In this document: positions 1-6,138 of the stretch, in pieces
Layout of the letters: the number at the start of each line of letters is the position of its first letter
Numbering within the stretch: the stretch's first letter is position 1
NCBI GenBank assembly: GCA_029856445.1
Contig: JAHQWY010000087.1
Span: 1 to 11,689, forward strand
Direction of reading: 5' to 3'
Length of the DNA stretch: 11,689 bases
DNA from: Promethearchaeia archaeon
GTDB taxonomy: Archaea > Asgardarchaeota > Lokiarchaeia > Sigyniarchaeales > SOKP01
Position numbers and translations under genes: made by a program
Notes under the pieces: model-generated
What the model saw: only the letters and a program-made list of their open reading frames with translations
Told to the model about the DNA's origin: nothing
Databases searched by the model: none

Positions 1-427
1 AATCTAAATGAATAAATAATAATCCTGTTGGAGATAGTAATTTTTCAAATAGAGTTATTCTCTCATAAAGCATTTGTAAATATGAATCTAAATCGTTCTG
101 CCAATGATCATTATAAGCAATTGAGTCAAAGCATTTGTCATTTTCAGTTATTTCAATTTTATAATTAACACCTGAAAAGAAAGGGGGATCTATGTAAATC
201 AAATCAATTTTATTTTCAAATTCATTCAATAGAAAGAGTAGAACTTCCAAATTCTCCCCCCAAAATAATTTATTTTTCCACCTATTAGATATGGATTTAA
301 TAGGAATATATTGTTCTTTTATAGTTGATCCTATAATGAAAGTATTAAAAAAATTGGAATAGTGTTTTTTTAAATTATCTATTTTGAGAGAAATATCTGC
401 TTTTTTATTCCAAATTAAGTTAACCAT
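1..427 (-). CDS. DNA methyltransferase, beta-class N6-adenine/N4-cytosine type (3' end outside window)
   Basis: Reading the minus strand from an ATG at 427 gives an open frame of 142 codons to the left edge, so only the N-terminal part is present. Residues 54-86 carry the signature LFWGENLEVL...IDLIYIDPPFFSG: a Gly-Glu-Asn-Leu-Glu segment followed by DPPF (residues 80-83), which is catalytic motif IV of N6-adenine/N4-cytosine DNA methyltransferases. In this family the enzyme transfers a methyl group from S-adenosylmethionine to a base amino group. Motif IV this close to the N-terminus, with no FxGxG motif before it, fits the beta order (IV, target recognition, I) seen in type III Mod and many orphan enzymes. 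That is family knowledge; motif I would lie outside the window. The gene starts 31 bp after the stop of the upstream coiled-coil gene on the same strand. Whether a partner restriction gene exists cannot be seen. Confidence 0.88.
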   Translation of the reverse strand, partial: MVNLIWNKKADISLKIDNLKKHYSNFFNTFIIGSTIKEQYIPIKSISNRWKNKLFWGENLEVLLFLLNEFENKIDLIYIDPPFFSGVNYKIEITENDKCFDSIAYNDHWQNDLDSYLQMLYERITLFEKLLSPTGLLFIHLD

Positions 428-458
428 TCTAATACAATAAAAAGATTTATTATGTACT

Positions 459-1184
459 TTATAATTTCTCTAATAAATCATCAAACTCTTTATCTGAAAG
501 AAATCCTTTATGAGCCATTATTCCCTTGATTTCTTCTATAAGTTGAGGTGCTCCTTTTGCTTCTGATATAGTTTCTTCGAGTGCTTCAATTTTTTGTTTG
601 AGAGCGCTTATTTCTTTTGCTTGATTATCTCTCTCATCCTTGAGGGATTCAACTTCAACATATTTTTCTGAATTAGTAGTCTGTAATTCTTTTTTGAGAT
701 CCTCAATTTCATTTTCCTTTTGCTGTAATTCATCCTTGATATTTTTCTTTTGATTTTCATAATTTTCCAATACACTACTCTTATCTCTTTCCAATGTTTC
801 TGCCTTTAAACTTGTCTCTTTCAATTTTTCTTCCAAGTCTGTAATTTTAGACTTAGCTTCTGATAAATTTTTTTCTACTTCTGCTTTTAAAGATTTTATC
901 TTATTCATCTCTGCATCTGCATAAAGCTTTTCTTCTCTTGCCCGTTCAAAATTTTTTTGTGTTTCCGTTAAGCTTTTTGCTTGTTCCTCCACTTTCATCG
1001 ATGATTCCGAGAAATCCTCTTTTATTATTTTAAGATCAGCTGAGGTTTTTTCTAGATCTTTTGTTTTTTGAGCCAATTGTTTTTCCAAATTATTTATTTT
1101 AGATCTAAGATCTAATAGGACTTTTCCTTCTACAGAAAGCTTCTTCTCAGGCCTTTCCTCTGCTTTTGCCCAATCTATGCTCAT
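459..1184 (-). CDS. coiled-coil protein, copy A of a tandem paralogous pair
   Basis: This 241-residue protein is soluble, with no signal peptide or membrane segment. Residues from about 26 to 215 are rich in Glu, Lys, Leu and Gln with heptad-like spacing and no proline, so a long coiled coil is expected. The ends differ from the rod. The N-terminus (residues 1-25) contains IDW, EE, P and LSVEGK. The C-terminal 25 residues contain KGFLSDKEF (226-234), which resembles the short helical-hairpin SHOCT type of C-terminal module; that resemblance is by eye. A neighbouring gene at 1375-2100 is a co-linear paralogue. The start is well supported: a Shine-Dalgarno-like AAGGTGG lies 9 nt upstream. I do not recognise a named family. 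A structural, scaffold or oligomerising role is inferred from shape only. The methyltransferase gene follows 31 bp downstream on the same strand. Confidence 0.85.
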   Translation of the reverse strand: MSIDWAKAEERPEKKLSVEGKVLLDLRSKINNLEKQLAQKTKDLEKTSADLKIIKEDFSESSMKVEEQAKSLTETQKNFERAREEKLYADAEMNKIKSLKAEVEKNLSEAKSKITDLEEKLKETSLKAETLERDKSSVLENYENQKKNIKDELQQKENEIEDLKKELQTTNSEKYVEVESLKDERDNQAKEISALKQKIEALEETISEAKGAPQLIEEIKGIMAHKGFLSDKEFDDLLEKL

Positions 1185-1374
1185 CTCTTTAACCCACCTT
1201 TGATTTTAATTAATTTTTTAAAATAAATGAATGTTTAGGTTAATACTTTCACCTTTAGGTATGCAAATTTTTTATTTTTAAATTACTGTATATTTATTTT
1301 CTTAATATCTATTATATATAAATTTTATATTAATATATTTAATACGATAAGGTTTTGACAATTCTTTTAATTCA
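1185..1374. other. 190-bp AT-rich spacer between the two coiled-coil paralogues
   Basis: No open frame of note and no RNA gene is visible. The stretch should hold the promoter of copy A (minus strand). TATA-like runs such as the complement of the 1290-1330 AT stretch are present but cannot be assigned uniquely. A TTTAGGT direct repeat (plus-strand reading) occurs at 1234-1240 and 1254-1260, exactly 20 bp apart, about 50-76 bp upstream of the copy A start. Confidence 0.4.
1194..1200 (-). promoter_or_regulatory. Shine-Dalgarno site of coiled-coil copy A
   Basis: On the minus strand the sequence reads AAGGTGG, nine nucleotides before the ATG at 1184. It is complementary to the archaeal 16S rRNA tail and supports that start. 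Several other genes here lack such a site. Confidence 0.6.
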
Positions 1375-2100
1375 TTATAGAATAGATGAGTAAATTTCTT
1401 CAAACTCCTTATCAGAAAGAAAACCTTTAACGTGTAAAATTTCTTTTATTTTTTTTAGTGAACTTAAAATGTTTTCTGATTTCGCCAATTGATTTTCTAT
1501 AGATTCAACCCTTTTAATTTGAAAAGAAGTTTTTCCTTTTTCAACTTCTAAATTCTTCTTAAGGAACTCAATTTCTTTATCTCGTTGATTTACTACACTT
1601 TTAGCATTTTGGATCTCTTTTTCTTTCTTCAATAAATCTTTGGTCTTAATTAACAACTCTTCTTCTTTAGTTTGTAATTCTTTTTCTTTTAGCATCATTT
1701 TTCTTTCTAACTCCTCAGACTTCTTCACAATTAATTTTAATTGACTTTCCAGCGTTGTAATCTTTTTTGTGGATTCATTTAATTTTTTCTCCAAATTGGA
1801 TTTTACCGCTGATAATTGAGTTATTTTGATATCTGCATGGAGTTTCTCCTCCTTAATTTTATCAAGTGATTTTCTTGCTGTTGATTTTTTTTCAGTAAGT
1901 TGAATTAGACTTTTTTCTCGACCTGTTAATTTTTTCTTTGTACGTTCTAGATCCTCTGCTTTTTTTTCTAATTCCTTCTCCAATTGGTTAATTCTCTTTT
2001 TCAAATCCTCGTTTCTCGTTTTAAAATCTAATAAAGTTTTTCCCTCCACAGAAAGCTTCTTTTTGGGGCTTTCCTCTACTTTGTTCCAATCTATACCCAT
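1375..2100 (-). CDS. coiled-coil protein, copy B of a tandem paralogous pair
   Basis: Copy B is also 241 residues and aligns with copy A without gaps through at least residue 90. By eye 19 of the first 26 residues are identical, including IDW, EE, KKLSVEGK and LLD. An internal block EEKLHAD at residues 84-90 matches EEKLYAD at the same position in copy A. The C-terminal KGFLSDKEF (225-233) is fully identical in the two. Between these blocks the sequence is a Lys/Glu-rich coiled coil that has diverged, as expected where only the heptad pattern is constrained. No membrane segment, signal or catalytic motif is seen. The ATG at 2100 has a weak GTGG six nucleotides upstream. The gene is divergent from the DUF72 gene at 2270. 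Function is unknown; hetero-oligomerisation with copy A is a reasonable inference. Confidence 0.85.
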   Translation of the reverse strand: MGIDWNKVEESPKKKLSVEGKTLLDFKTRNEDLKKRINQLEKELEKKAEDLERTKKKLTGREKSLIQLTEKKSTARKSLDKIKEEKLHADIKITQLSAVKSNLEKKLNESTKKITTLESQLKLIVKKSEELERKMMLKEKELQTKEEELLIKTKDLLKKEKEIQNAKSVVNQRDKEIEFLKKNLEVEKGKTSFQIKRVESIENQLAKSENILSSLKKIKEILHVKGFLSDKEFEEIYSSIL

Positions 2101-2234
2101 GATAAACCACTAATTTTATTAATAAGGAGTTTAATAGTTACTACTTTTTTATTTTGAGTTACACTTCTTGATTAAATCTTTAAAATTAAATTAATCTTTC
2201 ATAAAAAAAAATTATTTTAGTAAAAAATCATTGA

Positions 2235-2242
2235 ATATATAA
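2235..2242 (+). promoter_or_regulatory. TATA box for the DUF72 gene
   Basis: ATATATAA is centred about 31 bp before the ATG at 2270. Archaeal TATA boxes lie about 25-27 bp before the transcription start, so the leader would be only a few nucleotides long. No convincing ribosome-binding site precedes the ATG, which agrees with a near-leaderless message. Confidence 0.5.
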
Positions 2243-2269
2243 GATTAAAGAAAGATTGATATACTTTTC

Positions 2270-3073
2270 ATGGTTAAAATTGAAATTGGAACCGCAGGAT
2301 GGGATTATAAAGATTGGGTTGGCCCTTTTTATCCAAAACAATTAGACAGAAGCAATCACTTAGAATATTTTGCTAGGTATTTTAATATAGTGGAGATAAA
2401 TTCAACTTTTTATAATCTCCCCTCATTAGATATGATTCGAAATTGGAAATTGCGCGTCCCAAAACAATTTCGTTTTATTATTAAAGTGTGGCAAAAAATT
2501 ACCCATAATCTTGAAGATCCTGAATTAAATTCTTTTATCATACAATTCTTTTCTACTATAGAATATTTAAATGAAAAAATTGAAGCTTTTCTATTCCAAT
2601 TCCCTCCTTGGTTTAAATACACCGAAAATCATCTTATGAAATTAAAATCATTATTAAACGATCTTCCTTCAAAATATAAATATATTATTGAATTAAGAGA
2701 TAATTCTTGGTTTGACCCCAATATTCTCTCTAAATTCATTGATGGAAGAAGTGTAATTCTAGGAACTACATATAAACCTGGAATTATACCCTTTTATTTG
2801 GATAATCAAACTATTTATTATATCAGACTTATAGGAGACAGAGAATTGACAGTTTTTAATCGAATTCAAAGAGAACAAAAGAGTTCCTTATTAGATTTAA
2901 ATAAGCACATTGAACAATTAATTAAATTACCAAATATCTATGAGATTTTTATTATTGTTAATAATCATTTTGCTGGTTTCGCACCTGAATCTGTTAACGA
3001 TTTAAAAAAACAATGGGGGCTTTCTTATCATCAATTTAATACTCAAAAGAGTTTGATCGATTTTTTAAAGTAG
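2270..3073 (+). CDS. DUF72 family protein (YecE-like TIM barrel)
   Basis: The 267 residues match the DUF72/YecE family from end to end at normal family length. Visible landmarks are GTAGWDYKDWVGPFYP (residues 7-22), LEYFARYFNIVEINSTFYNLP (31-51, containing the family's VEINSTFY), FRFIIKV-x4-TH (67-79), FLFQFPP (107-113), an IELRDNSWF segment (140-148, the counterpart of the family's E-x-R-x-x-SW), the YIRL-x-GD region (184-190) and NNHFAGFAP (231-239). Members are soluble TIM-barrel proteins found in bacteria and archaea. Their biochemical activity is not established to my knowledge, so none is assigned. The gene stands between divergent copy B and a membrane-protein gene that has its own TATA element, so it is probably monocistronic. 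The ATG is preceded by a TATA box rather than a ribosome-binding site. Confidence 0.94.
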   Translation: MVKIEIGTAGWDYKDWVGPFYPKQLDRSNHLEYFARYFNIVEINSTFYNLPSLDMIRNWKLRVPKQFRFIIKVWQKITHNLEDPELNSFIIQFFSTIEYLNEKIEAFLFQFPPWFKYTENHLMKLKSLLNDLPSKYKYIIELRDNSWFDPNILSKFIDGRSVILGTTYKPGIIPFYLDNQTIYYIRLIGDRELTVFNRIQREQKSSLLDLNKHIEQLIKLPNIYEIFIIVNNHFAGFAPESVNDLKKQWGLSYHQFNTQKSLIDFLK

Positions 3074-3127
3074 TACTCTTTCTATATCTTTAAATTGATT
3101 TTTAAATAGCTCAATACAATAAGAAAA

Positions 3128-3137
3128 TTTAAATATA
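3128..3137 (+). promoter_or_regulatory. TATA box for the 418-residue membrane protein
   Basis: TTTAAATATA is centred about 25 bp before the ATG at 3158, which predicts transcription starting at or beside the A of the start codon, a leaderless transcript. No ribosome-binding site is visible in the intervening AT-rich sequence. Confidence 0.5.
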
Positions 3138-3157
3138 TTAAGTTTAACTTATTTTTT

Positions 3158-4414
3158 ATGGATATTATCGATAATTTAAAGAAAATAGGTAAAAACTGGA
3201 GATTATTAACTCTAGTAATTTGGCTGTTAGTTGGAGTAGCAATAATTCCTAATCCTAATCCCATCGTATCAGGAATTGGTATTTTGATTTTCCTTCCATT
3301 TTTAGTCTTTCTTATGTTCCTTTTTTTACTATCTCTTATCTCTAAAAGAGATATCTTTGAATACCCAGCATGGAAAGTTGTATTGTTCCTTCTAATTTCT
3401 TTGCCTATTATGCTTTTAATATCAGGTGTTTTAATTGTTATGTTTGCAATTTCAATATTCACTTACTTCTTTTTTACAAGTTGGTTTATTTTTTATGGTT
3501 GTTATTTAATCGGAAAAAGAGTGGATAAAAAACTAGTTGCAGACGGACGGGGAAAGAAATTTTTGCGATTTGTTATTTTTTTCGGTGGTGTAGTTGTTTC
3601 ATTGTTGTTGTTATTCCTCTTTGTAATAGGACCTGATATATTTAATACTTCTGTTATACTTGAAACACCAATAGAGGATGAGTTCCCACGATACCTGAAC
3701 ATAATTTATTTCATTGTAGGGGGCGTACTTATAGGTCTTATGATTATTTGCATAGTTTATATGTTCAAAAAGAGTTTTAATGGATGGTTTGGTATATTTG
3801 CGATTTTAGTTTCATTCTATGCCTTGTTTCTAGTTTTAAAAATATACTTAGGTTTTGTTGGCACCCGCACAGATGAGGAAGAATTAGCATCTTTTTGGGC
3901 TTATTTGGGTATAATAATTCCGGATCTATTAATAATTTTTTATTCTCTTAGCACTCTTATGGGTTCACAAGCTGAACTTCTAAACAAAAGGTTAAAGAGA
4001 TTTAATATTGATACAGTAATCATCTGGCTAATTCTTTCCAAAGTAACTTATGAATTTATCCATTACTTCCCTTATAGCATTCTTAAAGATATAAATATTT
4101 CCTGGATTCCTTGGATAAGTGAACTAAGTTCTTTAGATGATAGAAAAATCAATAATATTAAGAATTTTGCTGTTTTAATATTTTTCATTGTAATTTTAGT
4201 TATTTTCGGAATTTACGAAATTACAAAATATCACAAAGAGCAAAAGCAACCAAGAGAATTAAGATTAGCAGAAGAAAAAGAAGTTTCCTTACCGGAACCT
4301 AGTACTTATGAAATTCAACCACCTATGGAAGAAGATAGTCTAGAAGGATTGGATTCCGACGATTATAAAGAAGATTACGAAAACAATATCAAAAAAAATA
4401 ATTTTGATGTTTAG
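3158..4414 (+). CDS. polytopic membrane protein with acidic C-terminal tail, function unknown
   Basis: The 418-residue product is strongly hydrophobic. By eye it has nine or ten membrane spans, at roughly residues 15-31, 36-62, 71-97, 98-118, 136-160, 180-205, 210-235, 250-272, 288-310 and 336-358. A basic stretch (KYHKEQKQPREL) follows the last span. The final 50 residues or so are hydrophilic and acidic, containing PEPSTYEIQPP and runs of Asp/Glu, and are probably disordered and outside the membrane. No transporter signature, catalytic motif or known domain was recognised. The gene has its own TATA element and is followed by an eight-base T-run, so it is likely transcribed alone. An opposite-strand frame inside its first 300 bases is a shadow of this gene. 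Confidence 0.82.
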   Translation: MDIIDNLKKIGKNWRLLTLVIWLLVGVAIIPNPNPIVSGIGILIFLPFLVFLMFLFLLSLISKRDIFEYPAWKVVLFLLISLPIMLLISGVLIVMFAISIFTYFFFTSWFIFYGCYLIGKRVDKKLVADGRGKKFLRFVIFFGGVVVSLLLLFLFVIGPDIFNTSVILETPIEDEFPRYLNIIYFIVGGVLIGLMIICIVYMFKKSFNGWFGIFAILVSFYALFLVLKIYLGFVGTRTDEEELASFWAYLGIIIPDLLIIFYSLSTLMGSQAELLNKRLKRFNIDTVIIWLILSKVTYEFIHYFPYSILKDINISWIPWISELSSLDDRKINNIKNFAVLIFFIVILVIFGIYEITKYHKEQKQPRELRLAEEKEVSLPEPSTYEIQPPMEEDSLEGLDSDDYKEDYENNIKKNNFDV

Positions 4415-4447
4415 CTAACATCAACTATTTTCATTTTATACTATTTC

Positions 4448-4455
4448 TTTTTTTT
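4448..4455 (+). terminator. oligo-T terminator after the membrane-protein gene
   Basis: Eight consecutive T residues begin 34 bp after the stop at 4414, within a pyrimidine-rich stretch and without a preceding hairpin. Archaeal termination commonly uses such T-tracts. Confidence 0.45.
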
Positions 4456-4590
4456 AAGGGTCTATATAAGTTAAAGCAATTAATATTTGAGCTTGTAATT
4501 AAAAATTAAAAATTCTCTATAGATTAATAGTTTAATAATTAGTTTTATTAAACAGATAATCAAAAAGTATCATACTTATATTATATTTCA

Positions 4591-5118
4591 GTGATCATAT
4601 TGAGTAATTATGAATCTAAAGTTGAAGAACTATTTCTTGAAAAATTTGAGAAATTAGCATTAAAAGTTGAACAACTTACTGATGAAATATCTAAAATGAA
4701 GATAAAATTAGATAAAAATTATAAGCTTAATAGAACATTTGGATTGAAATCAATTAGAAATTCTGAATCTTTAGAATTCGCAAAAGATATTATAGGTATT
4801 GGAAGCCCAACAAAAAGATATCTCTTATCTATAAGAGCAATCACAGAAGAATGGAAAGGAAGAAAAAATGATATTTTCTTAACCATCAGACAACAAGAAA
4901 AAGAAACCCATTTAGATTTAAAGGCTCTTGGGATCAGAATTCCAATCAATGATATTAAAACTATTTCTTTACTAGCGAAAGAAATTTTATCCCTTCTATA
5001 CGTTTCCTGTGACTTACATGATATGGCCATCAATGAAATATTAAGGGATATAATTACTGAAATAAATGAAAAAGGATATAAAATGGTTCAAGAAATTAAA
5101 CAAAAAATGGTTTTTTAG
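4591..5118 (+). CDS. conserved-hypothetical-type protein, N-terminal coiled coil, function unknown
   Basis: The frame encodes 175 residues and opens with GTG at 4591; a TTG three codons on (4600) is an alternative start and no ATG is available before codon 36. Residues 8-45 form a Leu/Glu/Lys-rich helix likely to be a coiled coil. Residues 60-175 look like a compact helical domain with a more structured middle (GIGSPTKRYLL, a Trp at about residue 90, and LGIRIPINDI near 112-121), followed by two long helices. There are single Cys and His residues near 140 but no metal-binding cluster, and no membrane span. I do not recognise the family. It lies alone between AT-rich spacers of 176 and 223 bp. 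Codon use and length argue for a real gene. Confidence 0.72.
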   Translation: MIILSNYESKVEELFLEKFEKLALKVEQLTDEISKMKIKLDKNYKLNRTFGLKSIRNSESLEFAKDIIGIGSPTKRYLLSIRAITEEWKGRKNDIFLTIRQQEKETHLDLKALGIRIPINDIKTISLLAKEILSLLYVSCDLHDMAINEILRDIITEINEKGYKMVQEIKQKMVF

Positions 5119-5341
5119 CAACATACCTACGTTTTCCTTAGATAACCCTTCTCTTTAAATAATAATTGAATTAATTTTAACTATCGACGAATCATTGATC
5201 GTGAAACCATAGTTTCACGTAGTTCAAAAAATTCATAAGATGCAAGATAATTTTAGATAGTTGTTTTAAATGTTATGAGATTATTTTTTATGGATACTTA
5301 TAATTATGAAATATTTATGATAAAAATGAGTTGAAAAGAAT
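5119..5341. other. 223-bp spacer with promoter region of the crotonase/dehydrogenase operon
   Basis: Besides the inverted repeat at 5200-5219, the last 45 bases hold TATA-like sequences (CTTATAATTA near 5297 and AATATTTA near 5310). A TATA element at about 5310-5317 would place initiation almost at the TTG start codon. No open reading frame or structured RNA is evident. Confidence 0.35.
5200..5219. promoter_or_regulatory. perfect inverted repeat, candidate operator upstream of the crotonase operon
   Basis: CGTGAAAC (5200-5207) and GTTTCACG (5212-5219) are exact inverted copies separated by CATA. The 20-bp site lies about 122 bp before the TTG start at 5342 in an otherwise AT-rich spacer. Its form suits a homodimeric helix-turn-helix repressor. 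It is not followed closely by a T-run, so a terminator for the gene ending at 5118 is less likely. No regulator gene is present in the window. Confidence 0.45.
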
Positions 5342-6130
5342 TTGGATTATGAAGATATATTTTTTGAAATAAAGGATCGTGTTGCTCGAATAACCATTAA
5401 TCGTCCTGAACGGTATAATGCATGTACACAGAAAACGGTTCATGAATTAATAGATGCTTTTGAAAAGTGTATGGATAATAAAATTGGTGTTGTAGTATTT
5501 ACAGGTGTTGGAGAAAAAGCATTTTGTACTGGGGGAGACCAAAGTACCCGTGAAAAGGGGGGATATAAAGGAGGACATATGTTACCACTTGAGGTAGGTT
5601 GGCAACGTGTTACATACTTAATTCGTACATTGCCCAAACCTGTCATAGCTAGAGTGAATGGTTACGCTATAGGAGGTGGTCACGTTTGGCATGTTAATTG
5701 TGATCTAAGCATAGCAGCAGAACACGCACAATTGGGACAAGCAGGACCTCGAGTAGGTTCCTTTGATCCTGGTTATGGAACGGGTGACTTAATGCGTGCT
5801 GTAGGTATGAAACGTGCGAAAGAAATCTGGTATTTATGTAGACGTTATACGGCTCAGCAGGCTCTAGAAATGGGGCTTGTAAATGCTGTAGTGCCAATGG
5901 AAAAACTTGATCAAGAAGTGGAACAATGGTGTGAAGAACTATTAGAAAAAAGTCCTAATGCCTTGAAAATGTTGAAATATGCTTTTTTGGCTGAGACAGA
6001 TGGAGTTACTGGAGTCACTCAACTTGGTGTTGGTGGTTTATCATTCTATTATGGCACTGATGAGGCTGTGGAAGGAAATAATGCATTTTTAGAAAAGCGT
6101 AAACCAGACTTTAACCAATTTAGAAAATAG
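5342..6130 (+). CDS. crotonase-superfamily enzyme of the MenB/BadI type
   Basis: The 262-residue protein is a full-length crotonase. It keeps VARITINRPERYNA (14-27), FCTGGDQST (61-69, first oxyanion-hole region), PKPVIARVNGYAIGGG (98-113, second oxyanion-hole glycine), GPRVGSFDPGYG (135-146), EIWYLCRRY (161-169) and a C-terminal FYYGTDEA...EKRKPDF tail. GGDQ, the Ser140/Asp142 pair and the PDF tail are hallmarks of 1,4-dihydroxy-2-naphthoyl-CoA synthase (MenB) and its relative BadI, which opens 2-oxocyclohexanecarboxyl-CoA to pimeloyl-CoA. FCTGGDQST, IARV-x-GYAIGGG and DPGYGT recall BadI more than MenB, while the SFD triplet is MenB-like; this is judged from memory of those sequences. The start must be TTG at 5342, because a TGA lies five codons upstream and no ATG precedes the conserved N-terminus. 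Twelve of 15 arginines use CGN codons, unlike the downstream gene. It is in an operon with the dehydrogenase 8 bp downstream. Confidence 0.93.
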   Translation: MDYEDIFFEIKDRVARITINRPERYNACTQKTVHELIDAFEKCMDNKIGVVVFTGVGEKAFCTGGDQSTREKGGYKGGHMLPLEVGWQRVTYLIRTLPKPVIARVNGYAIGGGHVWHVNCDLSIAAEHAQLGQAGPRVGSFDPGYGTGDLMRAVGMKRAKEIWYLCRRYTAQQALEMGLVNAVVPMEKLDQEVEQWCEELLEKSPNALKMLKYAFLAETDGVTGVTQLGVGGLSFYYGTDEAVEGNNAFLEKRKPDFNQFRK

Positions 6131-6138
6131 TGAGGATC

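Noticed and set aside
1..2269. Complete defence island at the left end
   Set aside because: Only one partial methyltransferase is present, with no nuclease, helicase or other effector in view, so a defence-system call is not supported.
3082..3462. 126-codon minus-strand frame over the start of the 418-residue membrane protein
   Set aside because: It lies opposite a membrane-protein gene with its own TATA element. Its Ile/Lys/Asn-rich product has no recognisable pattern and reads like an antisense shadow.
6130..6138. GTG start for the 3-hydroxyacyl-CoA dehydrogenase overlapping the crotonase stop
   Set aside because: The ATG at 6139 gives the usual family length and places the Rossmann motif at the normal distance from the N-terminus, so the upstream GTG was not used.
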